Source: Bacillus sp. SD075
GTDB taxonomy: Bacteria; Bacillota; Bacilli; Bacillales; DSM-1321
Length of the DNA stretch: 64,000 nucleotides
Assembly (NCBI RefSeq): GCF_017355165.1
Contig: NZ_JADILK010000010.1
Span: 1-64,000, forward strand
Reading direction: 5' to 3'
Position numbers and translations under genes: made by a program. The notes under the pieces are model-generated. The model was given only the letters and a program-made list of their open reading frames with translations, did no database searches and was not told the origin of the DNA. Each line of letters starts with the position of its first letter. Position 1 is the stretch's first letter. Shown here piece by piece: positions 17,676 through 26,836 of this stretch.

Positions 17676-19769
17676 ATGAAGAGGAATGTATTTTATAAAG
17701 TCATTGTCATGATGGTACTATCACTATCGATTGGGTTAGGCAGTAAGACGGTACAAGCTACAAGTGATCATTCTTTAAGTGATGGGACATATACGGCAGG
17801 GGAAGAAATTTCCGAAGGATTAACCAAGTTCAGTATCCCTGAAGGGGCAGCTGTCATTTCCGTTAGTCGTGGAAATAACGATATCATTTATGAAACGCTC
17901 AGTGATGAAGAATACTCATCTAAACGATTTACCATAAGCTTAAAAGCAGGAGACAAAATAGATATAACTCTATATGATGGCGCACATAACATAGAGGTAC
18001 AGCAAATCCCGAAACTGGATATGAAAAGTATATCTGCTGGTTTTTACGAGGTGGGTACTGATATTCCAGCAGGAACTTATACGTTGGATATTGATCGGCC
18101 CGGTGATGGCTATGATATGGCGTATATAGACGTTTTTGATGGCCAATATAATGAAATGGATTCCTTCAGCCTCTATTATGATGATGATCCTTTTGCGTAT
18201 AATCTTTCAGCGGGAGAAAAAGTCTACATCTCATCGTTGATAGGTACGATGAGTTTTAAGGAAAAAATCCTTGTTCCAAAAAGTATCGCGTTAAGTAAGT
18301 CCAGTTTGTCATTGATGGTAAACCGAACCGCACAGTTAACTGCTACAATAAGCCCATCTAGTGCCATTAATAAAAGCGTTAGCTGGACTACCAGTAAACC
18401 GGAAATCGCAACAGTGGATGCCAAAGGTAATGTAAAAGCACGTAAAGCTGGCAGTACGACCATCACCGCTACAGCAAATGGTGATCCTTCTATTAAAAAG
18501 AATATGCAAGTTACAGTGACGGACATTGTACCAACCAGTTTAAAGTTAAGTAAATCAACTTTATATATTGCAAATAATCAAACTGTAAAAGTAACTGCGA
18601 CAATAGCTCCATCTGATGCAGCGAATAAAACGATTTTGTGGAAGAGCTCAAATACGAAAGTTGCAAAAGTAGATTCAAAAGGCAACATTAAAGGAATTGT
18701 CAACGGATCCGCCACCATTACGGCGACTGCAAAAGATAACGCGAAAGTTTATAAAACAGTAGCTGTAAAAGTTTCTACTAAAACAGTGAAAGTAAATAAA
18801 ACAAGTTTATCCATTACAGCTGGTAAGACAGGAACTCTGACTGCGTCCGTTTCGCCCTCTGATAGTGTAGACAAGACAATCAAGTGGAAATCCGCTTCTA
18901 CAAAAATTGCAACGGTGGATAGTAAAGGGAAGGTAACCGGCAAAGCAAAAGGGACCACAACGGTTACGGCAACTGTCAAAGGGGCCAAGGATTTTAAGGT
19001 GAAAGTAACGGTTAATGCTCCAATCATGGCAAAATCAGTTAAGCTGAACAAGACTTCCGCGACAATAAGTAAAGGTAAAACATTAACTTTATCTGCAACG
19101 GTAAGCCCAAGCCATACAACGAATAAAACGGTGAAATGGAAATCTTCCAATACTAAAATAGCGAAAGTCGATAGTAAAGGTAAAGTGACAGCTATAGGTG
19201 TAGGGACGGCCAAGATTACAGCTACTACTATAAATGGTAAAGCCAGTTCAACCACGATTCATGTACCGTATAGTAAAAGTTTAAGTGCAGGGAAATGGAA
19301 AGCGGGTAAAGATTTACCAGCAGGCCGTTATAAAATCACTACGAAATCGGGGAGTGGTAATTTATTTATCGCTCTCAACGCCAACGATCGTTATGTAAAT
19401 GAGATTCTATCAAGTGAAGATGATGGTTTTGGGGTGACGGTTGTTACAACGGATATAAAATCGGGGGATAGTATTGAAATTTCAGGGCTGGACCGTGTAC
19501 AGTTTACCAAAGTATCCAACGTTAAATCGAATACATTGCATGCAGGATACTGGACAGTCGGTAAAGATATAGCTGCCGGAAGATATAAAATTACGACATC
19601 AAGTTCATCTGGTAATTTATTTATCTACAGGGGACAAAATTTGCTTGTAAATGAAATTCTTTCAAATGAACGCGATGATTATTCAGTGACAAGTGTAACT
19701 ACCACTCTAAAAACAGGAGATCGTATTAATATTTCTGGTTTGAATAAGGTGAGTTTCTCGAAAAGGTAG
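17676..19769 (+). CDS. Secreted Big_2 (bacterial Ig-like) repeat protein
   Basis: A 697-aa exported protein. Residues 1-29 form a Sec signal peptide ending VQA-TSD. Two modules of about 75 residues follow, each with an xAGxYxxGxDIPAGxY-like motif. Then four Big_2 domains (about 205-285, 286-369, 370-447 and 448-530), each with the KSVxLxKxSxxI..G.T..LxATVSPS...NKTVxWKSSNTKIAxVDSxGxVxA pattern. The C-terminus has two more DIPAG-type modules (about 535-615 and 617-697). No LPXTG, S-layer or other anchor is visible, so it may be free or held non-covalently. Likely an adhesion or carbohydrate-contact protein; this is inference. Confidence 0.85.
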   Translation: MKRNVFYKVIVMMVLSLSIGLGSKTVQATSDHSLSDGTYTAGEEISEGLTKFSIPEGAAVISVSRGNNDIIYETLSDEEYSSKRFTISLKAGDKIDITLYDGAHNIEVQQIPKLDMKSISAGFYEVGTDIPAGTYTLDIDRPGDGYDMAYIDVFDGQYNEMDSFSLYYDDDPFAYNLSAGEKVYISSLIGTMSFKEKILVPKSIALSKSSLSLMVNRTAQLTATISPSSAINKSVSWTTSKPEIATVDAKGNVKARKAGSTTITATANGDPSIKKNMQVTVTDIVPTSLKLSKSTLYIANNQTVKVTATIAPSDAANKTILWKSSNTKVAKVDSKGNIKGIVNGSATITATAKDNAKVYKTVAVKVSTKTVKVNKTSLSITAGKTGTLTASVSPSDSVDKTIKWKSASTKIATVDSKGKVTGKAKGTTTVTATVKGAKDFKVKVTVNAPIMAKSVKLNKTSATISKGKTLTLSATVSPSHTTNKTVKWKSSNTKIAKVDSKGKVTAIGVGTAKITATTINGKASSTTIHVPYSKSLSAGKWKAGKDLPAGRYKITTKSGSGNLFIALNANDRYVNEILSSEDDGFGVTVVTTDIKSGDSIEISGLDRVQFTKVSNVKSNTLHAGYWTVGKDIAAGRYKITTSSSSGNLFIYRGQNLLVNEILSNERDDYSVTSVTTTLKTGDRINISGLNKVSFSKR

Positions 19770-19809
19770 TTCCTAAGCGAGATGCTTCATCCGTCTCTTT
19801 CAACTTTGG

Positions 19810-19846
19810 GTTGCCGACTTTATGTCGGCAACTTTTCTTTTTTTAT
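19810..19846 (+). terminator. Terminator of the Big_2 protein gene
   Basis: GTTGCCGAC pairs with GTCGGCAAC around a 5-base loop, then TTTTCTTTTTTT. Confidence 0.85.
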
Positions 19847-19883
19847 TTATTTACGTATAACGGATTGCATGATCCTGAACCAA

Positions 19884-21212
19884 TCAATCCCGTTTTGTTT
19901 TCACGAGTCTCCATTTGTTCTTGATAAGGGTAAGGATTGTATAAATCACTAGGATCGCCAATGAAGCTAATCCGCTAAACCATATGCTTTGGAATTCACT
20001 TACATAAGGCTGGATGATGTATGAAGCCAAAATGGCCAGGACCGCGCTTATCGGTATGTAATCAGCGACTTTTCCTTTGCTGAATACGATAACCAGGATT
20101 GGAGCCAGCAATGCCGAGTATATATTGCCTGAATAAAATAAGAGCTCCAATAGGTTTGGGGAATAGAAGAGTGTAGCAACGAAAACCAATCCCCCAATAC
20201 AGATTGAAAGCAGGCAGGCCATCCTTATTTTTTGCTGGTCGCTTTTTTTCGTTTGCAAGGGTTCAAGAATATTGGCTACGATCAGGCTTACCAATGAATG
20301 CAGGCAGGCACCGAATGTTGAGGTGATTGCACTGAAGGCGCAGAGAACAAAAAGGATGAAAAAGAATGGTGTGGTTATTTTGTTTGCCAATCCAGCCAGA
20401 ATCGAGTGTATATCAGTGAAGCCGCCCGTAAAGATAACCATGATGAACAGGGATGAAAAGGAGAGCGGGAAGATGATCCATATTAGCCCAGATAAAGAGA
20501 ATGTCAATGGAACCTTTTTGATTTCTATCATGAATAATCGCTGCCATGATGTCAGGTCAAAGAAAAACTGGCCGAACCCAACAAGAAGTCCTGCCAAAAG
20601 AAAACTCCATAGATCATACTTATTGATGACGAGCATGTATGGATGGTATAAACGAATCCCATCATATACAGGCTGAATCCCTTCCTTGACGAAAAAGTAT
20701 AAAGGGATTAAGATAACCGCGGCAAACATGAAGACGACTTGAAAAGCTGCGAATCCATGTATGAGCTTTAATCCGCCGAATCCAGCAAAAAGGACACAAA
20801 AACCGAAGAAAAAGAACAACCCGACATAGAGCGGGGTATCGAAAAGAAACTGACATAGGGTGGACGCGGCCATTCCCTGAATGAATAAAATGTGTAAACT
20901 GGTTATGACTAGAATCATGGTCAATATCCAATATCCGAGGGGATGAAGCCGGGCTTTTAAATAGTCCCCCATGGTCAAGCCCACGGGGAAATCCTGCCGG
21001 ACCCTCTTCCCGATGAAGCTGAACATGAACAGGGCGATCGCTCCCATCAGGGCGTATCCGATCCCGCCGAAAACTCCATACTTCACCATCGATTCGGGGG
21101 ATGATAATATTGTGGTTCCTGTCACCCAGCGTGCCAGGAGGGAGATGATCCCTAAACCCATCCCGATTTGAATGGGGCCTTGTACGTATTCTTGAAATGT
21201 ACGTGATCGCAA
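19884..21212 (-). CDS. Sodium:solute symporter family protein
   Basis: A 442-aa integral membrane transporter with about 12-13 hydrophobic segments, LeuT/SSS-like. Features include an unwound Gly-rich first segment, a FVAGLLVGFGQFFFDLTSWQR-like helix (around 225-245), and a CAFSAITSTFGACLHS segment near 290-305 where SSS proteins place Na+-binding Ser/Thr. The start is a TTG: AAAGGA, at the end of the preceding regulator gene, lies 9 bases before it. It is the last gene of the minus-strand run after a two-component system, so it probably imports a substrate whose presence that system senses. Confidence 0.8.
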   Translation of the reverse strand: MRSRTFQEYVQGPIQIGMGLGIISLLARWVTGTTILSSPESMVKYGVFGGIGYALMGAIALFMFSFIGKRVRQDFPVGLTMGDYLKARLHPLGYWILTMILVITSLHILFIQGMAASTLCQFLFDTPLYVGLFFFFGFCVLFAGFGGLKLIHGFAAFQVVFMFAAVILIPLYFFVKEGIQPVYDGIRLYHPYMLVINKYDLWSFLLAGLLVGFGQFFFDLTSWQRLFMIEIKKVPLTFSLSGLIWIIFPLSFSSLFIMVIFTGGFTDIHSILAGLANKITTPFFFILFVLCAFSAITSTFGACLHSLVSLIVANILEPLQTKKSDQQKIRMACLLSICIGGLVFVATLFYSPNLLELLFYSGNIYSALLAPILVIVFSKGKVADYIPISAVLAILASYIIQPYVSEFQSIWFSGLASLAILVIYTILTLIKNKWRLVKTKRD

Positions 21213-21215
21213 TGT

Positions 21216-21914
21216 TCATTTTCCTTTCTCGCGGAACTCCTTGGGCGTGATCCCTTCTATCTTCCGGAATAAAGTGCTGAAATAATGCTGGCTATTGAAT
21301 CCCGATTTTTCAGCGACGTCTGATATGCTCCAGCTGGTGTTATTGGTTAAGGCCCTTTTAGCGGCCTTTATTCTATAGTGCATTAAATATTCCGAAAAGG
21401 AAGTGCCGACTTCTTCATGGAATTTCCTGCTTAAATAAGTCGGATTGGTATGCACTTCACGAGCGATGTCCGAAAGGGAGAGCTTTTCGACATAATTTTC
21501 ATGGATGAATGAAAGCGAATGGTGAATAAGGGTTGAATAGTTATGGGAAGATTCGCTTTTGTCATACTTAGCCAGGACTTTATGTAATTCACTTTCGATT
21601 ACAGGTTTCGTTAAATAATCAACGACGCCTATCCTGATGGATTGTTGGGCATAATCAAAACTTTGATGCGCGGTAACCATTATGATTTCGACTTCTTTGT
21701 TCAGTGCCCTTAGGTCTTCACCAAATTCTAGACCCGATCGCCCCGGTAGATTAATATCCAGGAAAGCAAGGTTGATTTTATGATTTTGGTTGAGGGCCAG
21801 TGCCTGACAGGCATCAGCAGCTTTGTAAAACTTCCAAAAAGGGTATATGGACTGAATCATATATTCCATTTGTTCAAGTACCAATGGTTCGTCATCAACT
21901 AATAATACATTCAT
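21216..21914 (-). CDS. Response regulator, YesN type (receiver + AraC helix-turn-helix)
   Basis: A 232-aa regulator. Receiver domain 1-115 with acidic pair D7/D8, phospho-acceptor D53 (FLDINLPG), T81 and K103 (LTKPV). The AraC-type DNA-binding domain fills 125-230, with two helix-turn-helix units (LSDIAREVHTNPTYLSRKF and ISDVAEKSGFNSQHYFSTLFR). It overlaps the histidine kinase gene by 4 bases (ATGA). AraC-type regulators bind tandem direct repeats about two turns apart, and such repeats occur upstream of three operons in this locus, making this protein the best candidate for their activator. Confidence 0.9.
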   Translation of the reverse strand: MNVLLVDDEPLVLEQMEYMIQSIYPFWKFYKAADACQALALNQNHKINLAFLDINLPGRSGLEFGEDLRALNKEVEIIMVTAHQSFDYAQQSIRIGVVDYLTKPVIESELHKVLAKYDKSESSHNYSTLIHHSLSFIHENYVEKLSLSDIAREVHTNPTYLSRKFHEEVGTSFSEYLMHYRIKAAKRALTNNTSWSISDVAEKSGFNSQHYFSTLFRKIEGITPKEFREKGK

Positions 21915-22678
21915 TCCGGCGCCTCCTCCTCCATTTTCTTATCAAAAACCAGTGGCCATGATACCTCTACCTTTGTTCCCGATTCATTGGAAGCTATATT
22001 CAATTGTGCACGGTCATTGAAATACAAATATAAACGTTTTTGGATATTATCCAGGCCATGGCCGCCTTCGTCCGTAACGGAAGATGCATTTCCCATTAAT
22101 CCATTATCCGCCACTTCCAGATACACCATCTGCGAATCCAGATAAAACCGGATATGCAGAAGGGCTTCCCCCACTTTTTTTTCCAGACCGTGTTTAAACG
22201 AATTTTCCACCAGAGTCTGGAGAATGAAGGGGGGAACCAGTGCGGTTGATAATGGTTCCGGGCACTCCATATCAATCTTGAGCCGATCACCGAAGCGAAG
22301 GGTCTGGATGTCGAGATAATGCTGGGTATACTGAATTTCCTGGGAAAGGGGGATCAATGGTTCTGATGCTTTATATTTGAATTTCAGGAATTGCGAAAAT
22401 GCCTCCAAGGCCCGTATCAATTCAGCGGTCCTGTTCAGGCGGGCCAAGCCCAATATGACATTTAGTGTATTAAACAAAAAGTGTGGCTGGATTTGCTGAT
22501 TCAATTTATTATATTGTGCTTCTTGCAGTGCTTGCTCCAGGCGGATCTCTTTGTTTTTATTTTCAAGAAGGTCGATCCACTTCTCGAATATGAATAGAAA
22601 TAAAAGAGCGATAGCTCCCATGATGGGAGCTAAAATGAAGAGCATGATAATTAAGGTGAATCCCTCGTAACTTAGCAT
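21911..22678 (-). CDS. Sensor histidine kinase, LytS/YesM type
   Basis: A 255-aa kinase with a single N-terminal membrane segment (about 7-31), a short coiled coil (40-60), the His_kinase motif QQIQPHFLFNTLN with phospho-acceptor H66, and an ATPase domain with LVENSFKHG (N box), VADNG (G1) and GHGLDNI (G2). There is almost no extracellular loop, so a signal must come through the membrane or from a partner such as the adjacent symporter or the ABC importer. The gene is 88 bases downstream of the dppF-like gene and overlaps its response regulator. Confidence 0.9.
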   Translation of the reverse strand: MLSYEGFTLIIMLFILAPIMGAIALLFLFIFEKWIDLLENKNKEIRLEQALQEAQYNKLNQQIQPHFLFNTLNVILGLARLNRTAELIRALEAFSQFLKFKYKASEPLIPLSQEIQYTQHYLDIQTLRFGDRLKIDMECPEPLSTALVPPFILQTLVENSFKHGLEKKVGEALLHIRFYLDSQMVYLEVADNGLMGNASSVTDEGGHGLDNIQKRLYLYFNDRAQLNIASNESGTKVEVSWPLVFDKKMEEEAPE

Positions 22679-22766
22679 GGAGAACCTCTGCTGGTTATAT
22701 TTTTAAATAACTTGAATTATTCTGTTTCTTAGTATCATACTAAAGACCCCTTCGGAAATCTACAGC

Positions 22767-23756
22767 TTATGACACAATGTGACAAGCCACTTGATGATTT
22801 TGGGCCGATCGTTTCAGTTCGGGTAGCTGTGTTTTGCAGATATCCTGTACAAAAGGGCATCGTGTATGGAAGCGGCAGCCGCTTGGAGGGTCGATGGGTG
22901 AAGGTACATCACCCGTCAATAGGATCCGTTCCCTTTCATGCACAGGATTCGGTACTGGGATGGCCGATAGCAATGCCCTTGTATATGGATGCTGTGGCTG
23001 TTCGAAAATGGACTTTTTATCCGCTATTTCGACTATTTTCCCGAGATACATGACCATTACCCGATCCGAGATATGTCTGACCACACCTAAATCATGTGAT
23101 ATGAAAAGAAAGGTAAGGTCGAACTGCCGCTGTAAGGATTTTAATAAATTCAGCACTTGCGCTTGAATGGAGACATCCAGTGCAGATACAGCTTCGTCAC
23201 ATATGATCAATTTTGGGTCCACTGCAAGAGCCCGCGCAATACCGACCCGCTGTCTCTGTCCGCCGCTGAATTCATGCGGGTATCTTTCCATGGATTCTGG
23301 TCTCAGCCCGACATGTCCCAATAATTCTTCGATCAGGTTCTTTCGATTTTCTTTAGGCACTACATTTTGGATGGCCAAAGCTTCCCCAAGAATTTGGCCG
23401 ATGGTCTGTCTAGGATTAAGGGAGGCAAATGGATCTTGAAAAATGACTTGTAGATCCTTCCTGGTACGCCTCATTTCTTTTTTTCCTAAACTCAGTAAAT
23501 CCCTATCCTGAAAGTGAATGCTCCCGCTTGTTGGTTCATCCAATCGAAGTATGGCCCTACCGGTAGTCGATTTTCCGCATCCGGATTCACCGACTATGCT
23601 TAAAGTTTCACCCTGATGGATGTCGAAGGTGATATCATCAACGGCTTTTACATGATTGATGGTTCTTCCGAAAAATCCACCCTTGATCGGGAAATATTGT
23701 TTCAATTGATCCACTTTAAGCAGAACCTTTTTCTCTGCAGTTGGTACCCCCATCAT
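22767..23756 (-). CDS. Dipeptide/oligopeptide ABC transporter ATPase, DppF/OppF type
   Basis: A 329-aa ABC ATPase. Walker [10 protein letters not shown] (about 45-53), signature [15 protein letters not shown], Walker [14 protein letters not shown]-loop ISHDLGVV. The C-terminal oligo_HPY domain has the [14 protein letters not shown] cysteine pattern. It is the second ATPase of the importer and overlaps the DppD-like gene by 4 bases. Given the amidohydrolases on the opposite strand, the import substrate may not be a peptide. Confidence 0.92.
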   Translation of the reverse strand: MMGVPTAEKKVLLKVDQLKQYFPIKGGFFGRTINHVKAVDDITFDIHQGETLSIVGESGCGKSTTGRAILRLDEPTSGSIHFQDRDLLSLGKKEMRRTRKDLQVIFQDPFASLNPRQTIGQILGEALAIQNVVPKENRKNLIEELLGHVGLRPESMERYPHEFSGGQRQRVGIARALAVDPKLIICDEAVSALDVSIQAQVLNLLKSLQRQFDLTFLFISHDLGVVRHISDRVMVMYLGKIVEIADKKSIFEQPQHPYTRALLSAIPVPNPVHERERILLTGDVPSPIDPPSGCRFHTRCPFVQDICKTQLPELKRSAQNHQVACHIVS

Positions 23757-24778
23757 TGAATCCCCACCTTCTCTTGAGCGTCATATTCCTTCTCCCATTG
23801 GGGTGTGTACATCCAGCAGCTGACCTGGGTGTTTGGGCCGGTTGCCTGGAGATCCGGTACGGCTTGTTCACAAATGCTCTTCCTGTTTGCGCAGCGGGGA
23901 GCGAAGCTGCATCCCTTGGGCATGTTGTATGGACTTGGAACGGTCCCGGGAATTGTAGACAGTTCTTCCTGGTCCATGTCCAGGCGCGGAAGGGAGTTTA
24001 ATAAACCAATGGTGTAAGGATGTTTTGGATTTGTGAATATTTCCTTGGCCAAAGTGTATTCAACGATTTTCCCTGCGTACATGACGGCAACCCGATCACA
24101 GGTTTCGTATACGACACCCAAATCATGAGTAATCAAAATGACGGCCGTCCCGAAATCCTTTTGCAGCGTCTTGATCAGTTCGAGGATTTGGGCTTGGATC
24201 GTCACATCCAGTGCTGTTGTAGGTTCATCCGCTATTAAAACCTCAGGGTGGCAGGCAAGTGCCATCGCAATCATGACCCTTTGCCTCATTCCGCCGCTTA
24301 GCTCATGCGGCTCCTGTTTTGCCCTTTTTTCAGGTGAGGGGATTCCGACAAGCCGAAGCATTTCGACCGCTTTATTCCATGCTTCCTTTTTTCCCAGCTT
24401 TTGATGGAGACGGATCGCTTCAGCAATTTGCTCGCCCGCTGGATATACGGGATTCAATGATGTCATCGGCTCCTGAAATATCATCGAAATTTCATTCCCG
24501 CGTATGGACCGCATCTGCTTTTCAGTCTTTGTAAGCAAGTCCTCCCCTTTAAAAAGGATGCTGCCCCCGGCAATCTTGCCGGGTGGCGATGGAATGAGCC
24601 TTAACAATGATAGTGATGTTATGCTCTTACCGCTTCCCGACTCCCCGACGATTCCAAGCGTTTCCCCTTTATTGAGGGAGAAACTGATCCCATTGACTGC
24701 TTTACTCGTTCCTTCGTCAGTGAAAAAGTGGGTCTGCAGATTTTTTACCTCCAGTATTTTATCATCAACCTGTTTCAT
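23753..24778 (-). CDS. Dipeptide/oligopeptide ABC transporter ATPase, DppD/OppD type
   Basis: A 341-aa ABC ATPase with Walker A GESGSGKS, signature [15 protein letters not shown], Walker [12 protein letters not shown], and the C-terminal [14 protein letters not shown] cysteine motif of the oligo_HPY domain. Three ATG codons are consecutive at the start; GGAGGT directly precedes the first, so the third (24778) has the best spacing. It lies 7-12 bases after the DppB-like permease gene. Confidence 0.92.
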   Translation of the reverse strand: MKQVDDKILEVKNLQTHFFTDEGTSKAVNGISFSLNKGETLGIVGESGSGKSITSLSLLRLIPSPPGKIAGGSILFKGEDLLTKTEKQMRSIRGNEISMIFQEPMTSLNPVYPAGEQIAEAIRLHQKLGKKEAWNKAVEMLRLVGIPSPEKRAKQEPHELSGGMRQRVMIAMALACHPEVLIADEPTTALDVTIQAQILELIKTLQKDFGTAVILITHDLGVVYETCDRVAVMYAGKIVEYTLAKEIFTNPKHPYTIGLLNSLPRLDMDQEELSTIPGTVPSPYNMPKGCSFAPRCANRKSICEQAVPDLQATGPNTQVSCWMYTPQWEKEYDAQEKVGIQ

Positions 24779-24790
24779 CATCATACCTCC

Positions 24791-25711
24791 TTAGTTCAAA
24801 TCTATTCTTTTGTTAAAGTATCGATAGAGGACATCCACTGCCAAATTCATGAAAACGAAGATAACGGAAGCGATAAGGACCCCGCCTTGGACCATCGGTA
24901 AATCCCTCGTTCTGATTGCATCGACTATCAATCTCCCAAGTCCATTGATGGCAAAAACGGACTCTGTCAGCACGGTGCCGCCAAGGAGTGCACCGAACTG
25001 GAGGCCAACGACCGTAATGACGGGGATAAGCGCATTTTTGAGGCCATGTTTATAAATGATGATATATTCTTTTAATCCCTTGGCTCTTGCAGTCCGGATG
25101 TAGTCCTGGCGAACGACTTCAAGCATGCTCGACCTGGTCATCCTGGCAACGATTGCCGCTCCGCCGGCCCCAAGGGTTATGGCTGGGAGTATCATGTGCC
25201 TGAAAGTTCCCCAACCTGAAACCGGAAACAAATGAAGGTTTACGGAAAAGAAGTAGATAAGCATGAGGCCCAGCCAAAAACTAGGTAAAGAGATTCCTAA
25301 TAAAGCAACGATCATGATGGAAATGTCAGCGGCCGAGTATTGCTTGGTAGCCGAGATGATTCCTGCGACCATGCCAAGCACAACGGTTATGAAAATGCTG
25401 GCAAGTGCCAGTTCAAGGGTGATGGGCAATCGGACCATGATCTCGTCCAAAACAGGGCGGCTGCTGCGCAGTGATTCTCCAAAGTCACCTTGAACAGCAT
25501 GAAGGATATAGTCGACGTACTGATAAAGGATTGGGCGATCCAAGCCAAGCTCATGCCGCAGTGATTCAATCGTTTCTTTAGTCGCTCCTTCACCCGCAAG
25601 CAGTGTTGCCGGATCTCCAGGGACCATTTGCATGATGAGGAAAACAACAAGACTTACTCCTAGTAATACCGGTATGGTTTGAAGTACCCGTCGGATAATA
25701 AATACGAACAT
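24791..25711 (-). CDS. ABC transporter permease, DppB type
   Basis: A 306-aa permease with six membrane segments. The N-terminal FIIRRVLQTIPVLLGVSLVVFLIMQMVPGDPA is typical of DppB/GsiC, and the EAA-like loop around RTARAKGLKEYIIIYKHGLKNALIPV contacts the ATPase. Start preceded by GGAGGAGAGAAA. It is followed closely by the DppD gene. Confidence 0.92.
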   Translation of the reverse strand: MFVFIIRRVLQTIPVLLGVSLVVFLIMQMVPGDPATLLAGEGATKETIESLRHELGLDRPILYQYVDYILHAVQGDFGESLRSSRPVLDEIMVRLPITLELALASIFITVVLGMVAGIISATKQYSAADISIMIVALLGISLPSFWLGLMLIYFFSVNLHLFPVSGWGTFRHMILPAITLGAGGAAIVARMTRSSMLEVVRQDYIRTARAKGLKEYIIIYKHGLKNALIPVITVVGLQFGALLGGTVLTESVFAINGLGRLIVDAIRTRDLPMVQGGVLIASVIFVFMNLAVDVLYRYFNKRIDLN

Positions 25712-25723
25712 TTTCTCTCCTCC

Positions 25724-26626
25724 TTATTTTTTCATTCTTGGATCCAGGGCATCTCTAAGTCCATCCCCAAAGATATTGAAACCAAGTACGAGTGTTGATA
25801 TCGCTATCCCCGGAAACAAAGCGATGTGCGGGGCGCTGAACAAATAATCCCGGCCGCTGCTCAGCATCGCTCCCCATTCTGGTGAGGGGGGCTGGGCACC
25901 CAGTCCCAGGAATGATAATCCGGCAGCCGACAGAATGGCCGTTGCCAGACGTAATGTAGCTTGAACGATGACGGGTGATAGAATATTCGGAAAAATATGC
26001 TTGCGTATGATCGTGAAGTCAGTGGCTCCCAATGCGCGAATGGCATCGATATATTCCAGCTTCCTGACTGACAATGTGGAACCGCGTACAATCCGGGCAA
26101 ACATCGGTATGGAAAAGACACCGACCGCTACCATTACATTGATTAAACTTGGACCAAGGGCACTAATGATCGCAAGGGCAAGCAGGATTCCCGGGAAAGC
26201 CAGCAGAACATCGACAATCCTCATAATGACGGTATCGATCCATTTTCCGTAATAACCAGCTGTTAACCCGAGGAGTATGCCTATGAACGCCCCGAAGAAT
26301 ACAGAGACAAACCCAACGGTTAATGACAGTCGTGTTCCATATAATAATCTGCTTAAAATATCCCTTCCTTTATCATCCGTACCCATCCAATGTTCGGCTG
26401 ACGGAGGCTGGAGTTTGTTGACTAAATTAATTTCATAGGGATCCTGCGGTGAGATCAAAGGTGCAAAGATAGCCAATAAAATATAAAAAAGTACAATGTA
26501 CCCCCCTATCAATGCCAATTTATTTCGCTTGAATTTTTTATAAAAGGCTTTCCAGTGTCTTAGTTTCGGAGATTTTGTTTCTTTTACATTCAATTCGGTA
26601 TGATTCATTACGACCTCTGGCTTCAT
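25724..26626 (-). CDS. ABC transporter permease, DppC type
   Basis: A 300-aa permease. After a polar cytoplasmic N-terminus, the OppC_N segment (LALIGGYIVLFYILLAIFAP) and the GTDDKGRDILSRLLYGTR signature are followed by five more membrane helices and the EAA loop (RALGATDFTIIRKHIFPN). An in-frame ATG 12 codons upstream exists, but AAAGGAGGAAG inside that extension sets the start at 26626. It is the first gene of the minus-strand importer operon and is divergent from the first binding-protein gene, which probably serves this permease. Confidence 0.92.
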   Translation of the reverse strand: MKPEVVMNHTELNVKETKSPKLRHWKAFYKKFKRNKLALIGGYIVLFYILLAIFAPLISPQDPYEINLVNKLQPPSAEHWMGTDDKGRDILSRLLYGTRLSLTVGFVSVFFGAFIGILLGLTAGYYGKWIDTVIMRIVDVLLAFPGILLALAIISALGPSLINVMVAVGVFSIPMFARIVRGSTLSVRKLEYIDAIRALGATDFTIIRKHIFPNILSPVIVQATLRLATAILSAAGLSFLGLGAQPPSPEWGAMLSSGRDYLFSAPHIALFPGIAISTLVLGFNIFGDGLRDALDPRMKK

Positions 26627-26696
26627 TGGACTTCCTCCTTTTCTTTCATTCAATTTATTCAAAAAAGGTATTGAAGTAAATATGATGCGGAAAAGC

Positions 26697-26760
26697 AGTA
26701 AAGATAATTAAAAAATGAGTAAAGATTCTGAAAATATAAAATTCGGTTTTTTTTTATAAT
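26697..26760 (+). promoter_or_regulatory. Activator-type operator and promoter A (21-bp direct repeats)
   Basis: AGTAAAGAT occurs at 26697 and again at 26718, exactly 21 bp apart. TATAAT starts at 26755, exactly 37 bp after the second repeat begins. The -35 position (about 26732-26737) is AAATAT, far from consensus, as expected of an activator-dependent promoter. A weaker AGTAAATAT lies at 26675. The binding-protein gene begins at 26837. The same geometry is found at 31466 and 33443. Confidence 0.8.
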
Positions 26761-26836
26761 TTACAGTAAGCCCGATGTACTCATAGCTGAAAGTTACTTG
26801 GAGAAACAAAGGCAGGTTGAAAAGGGAGGAAAGAGA

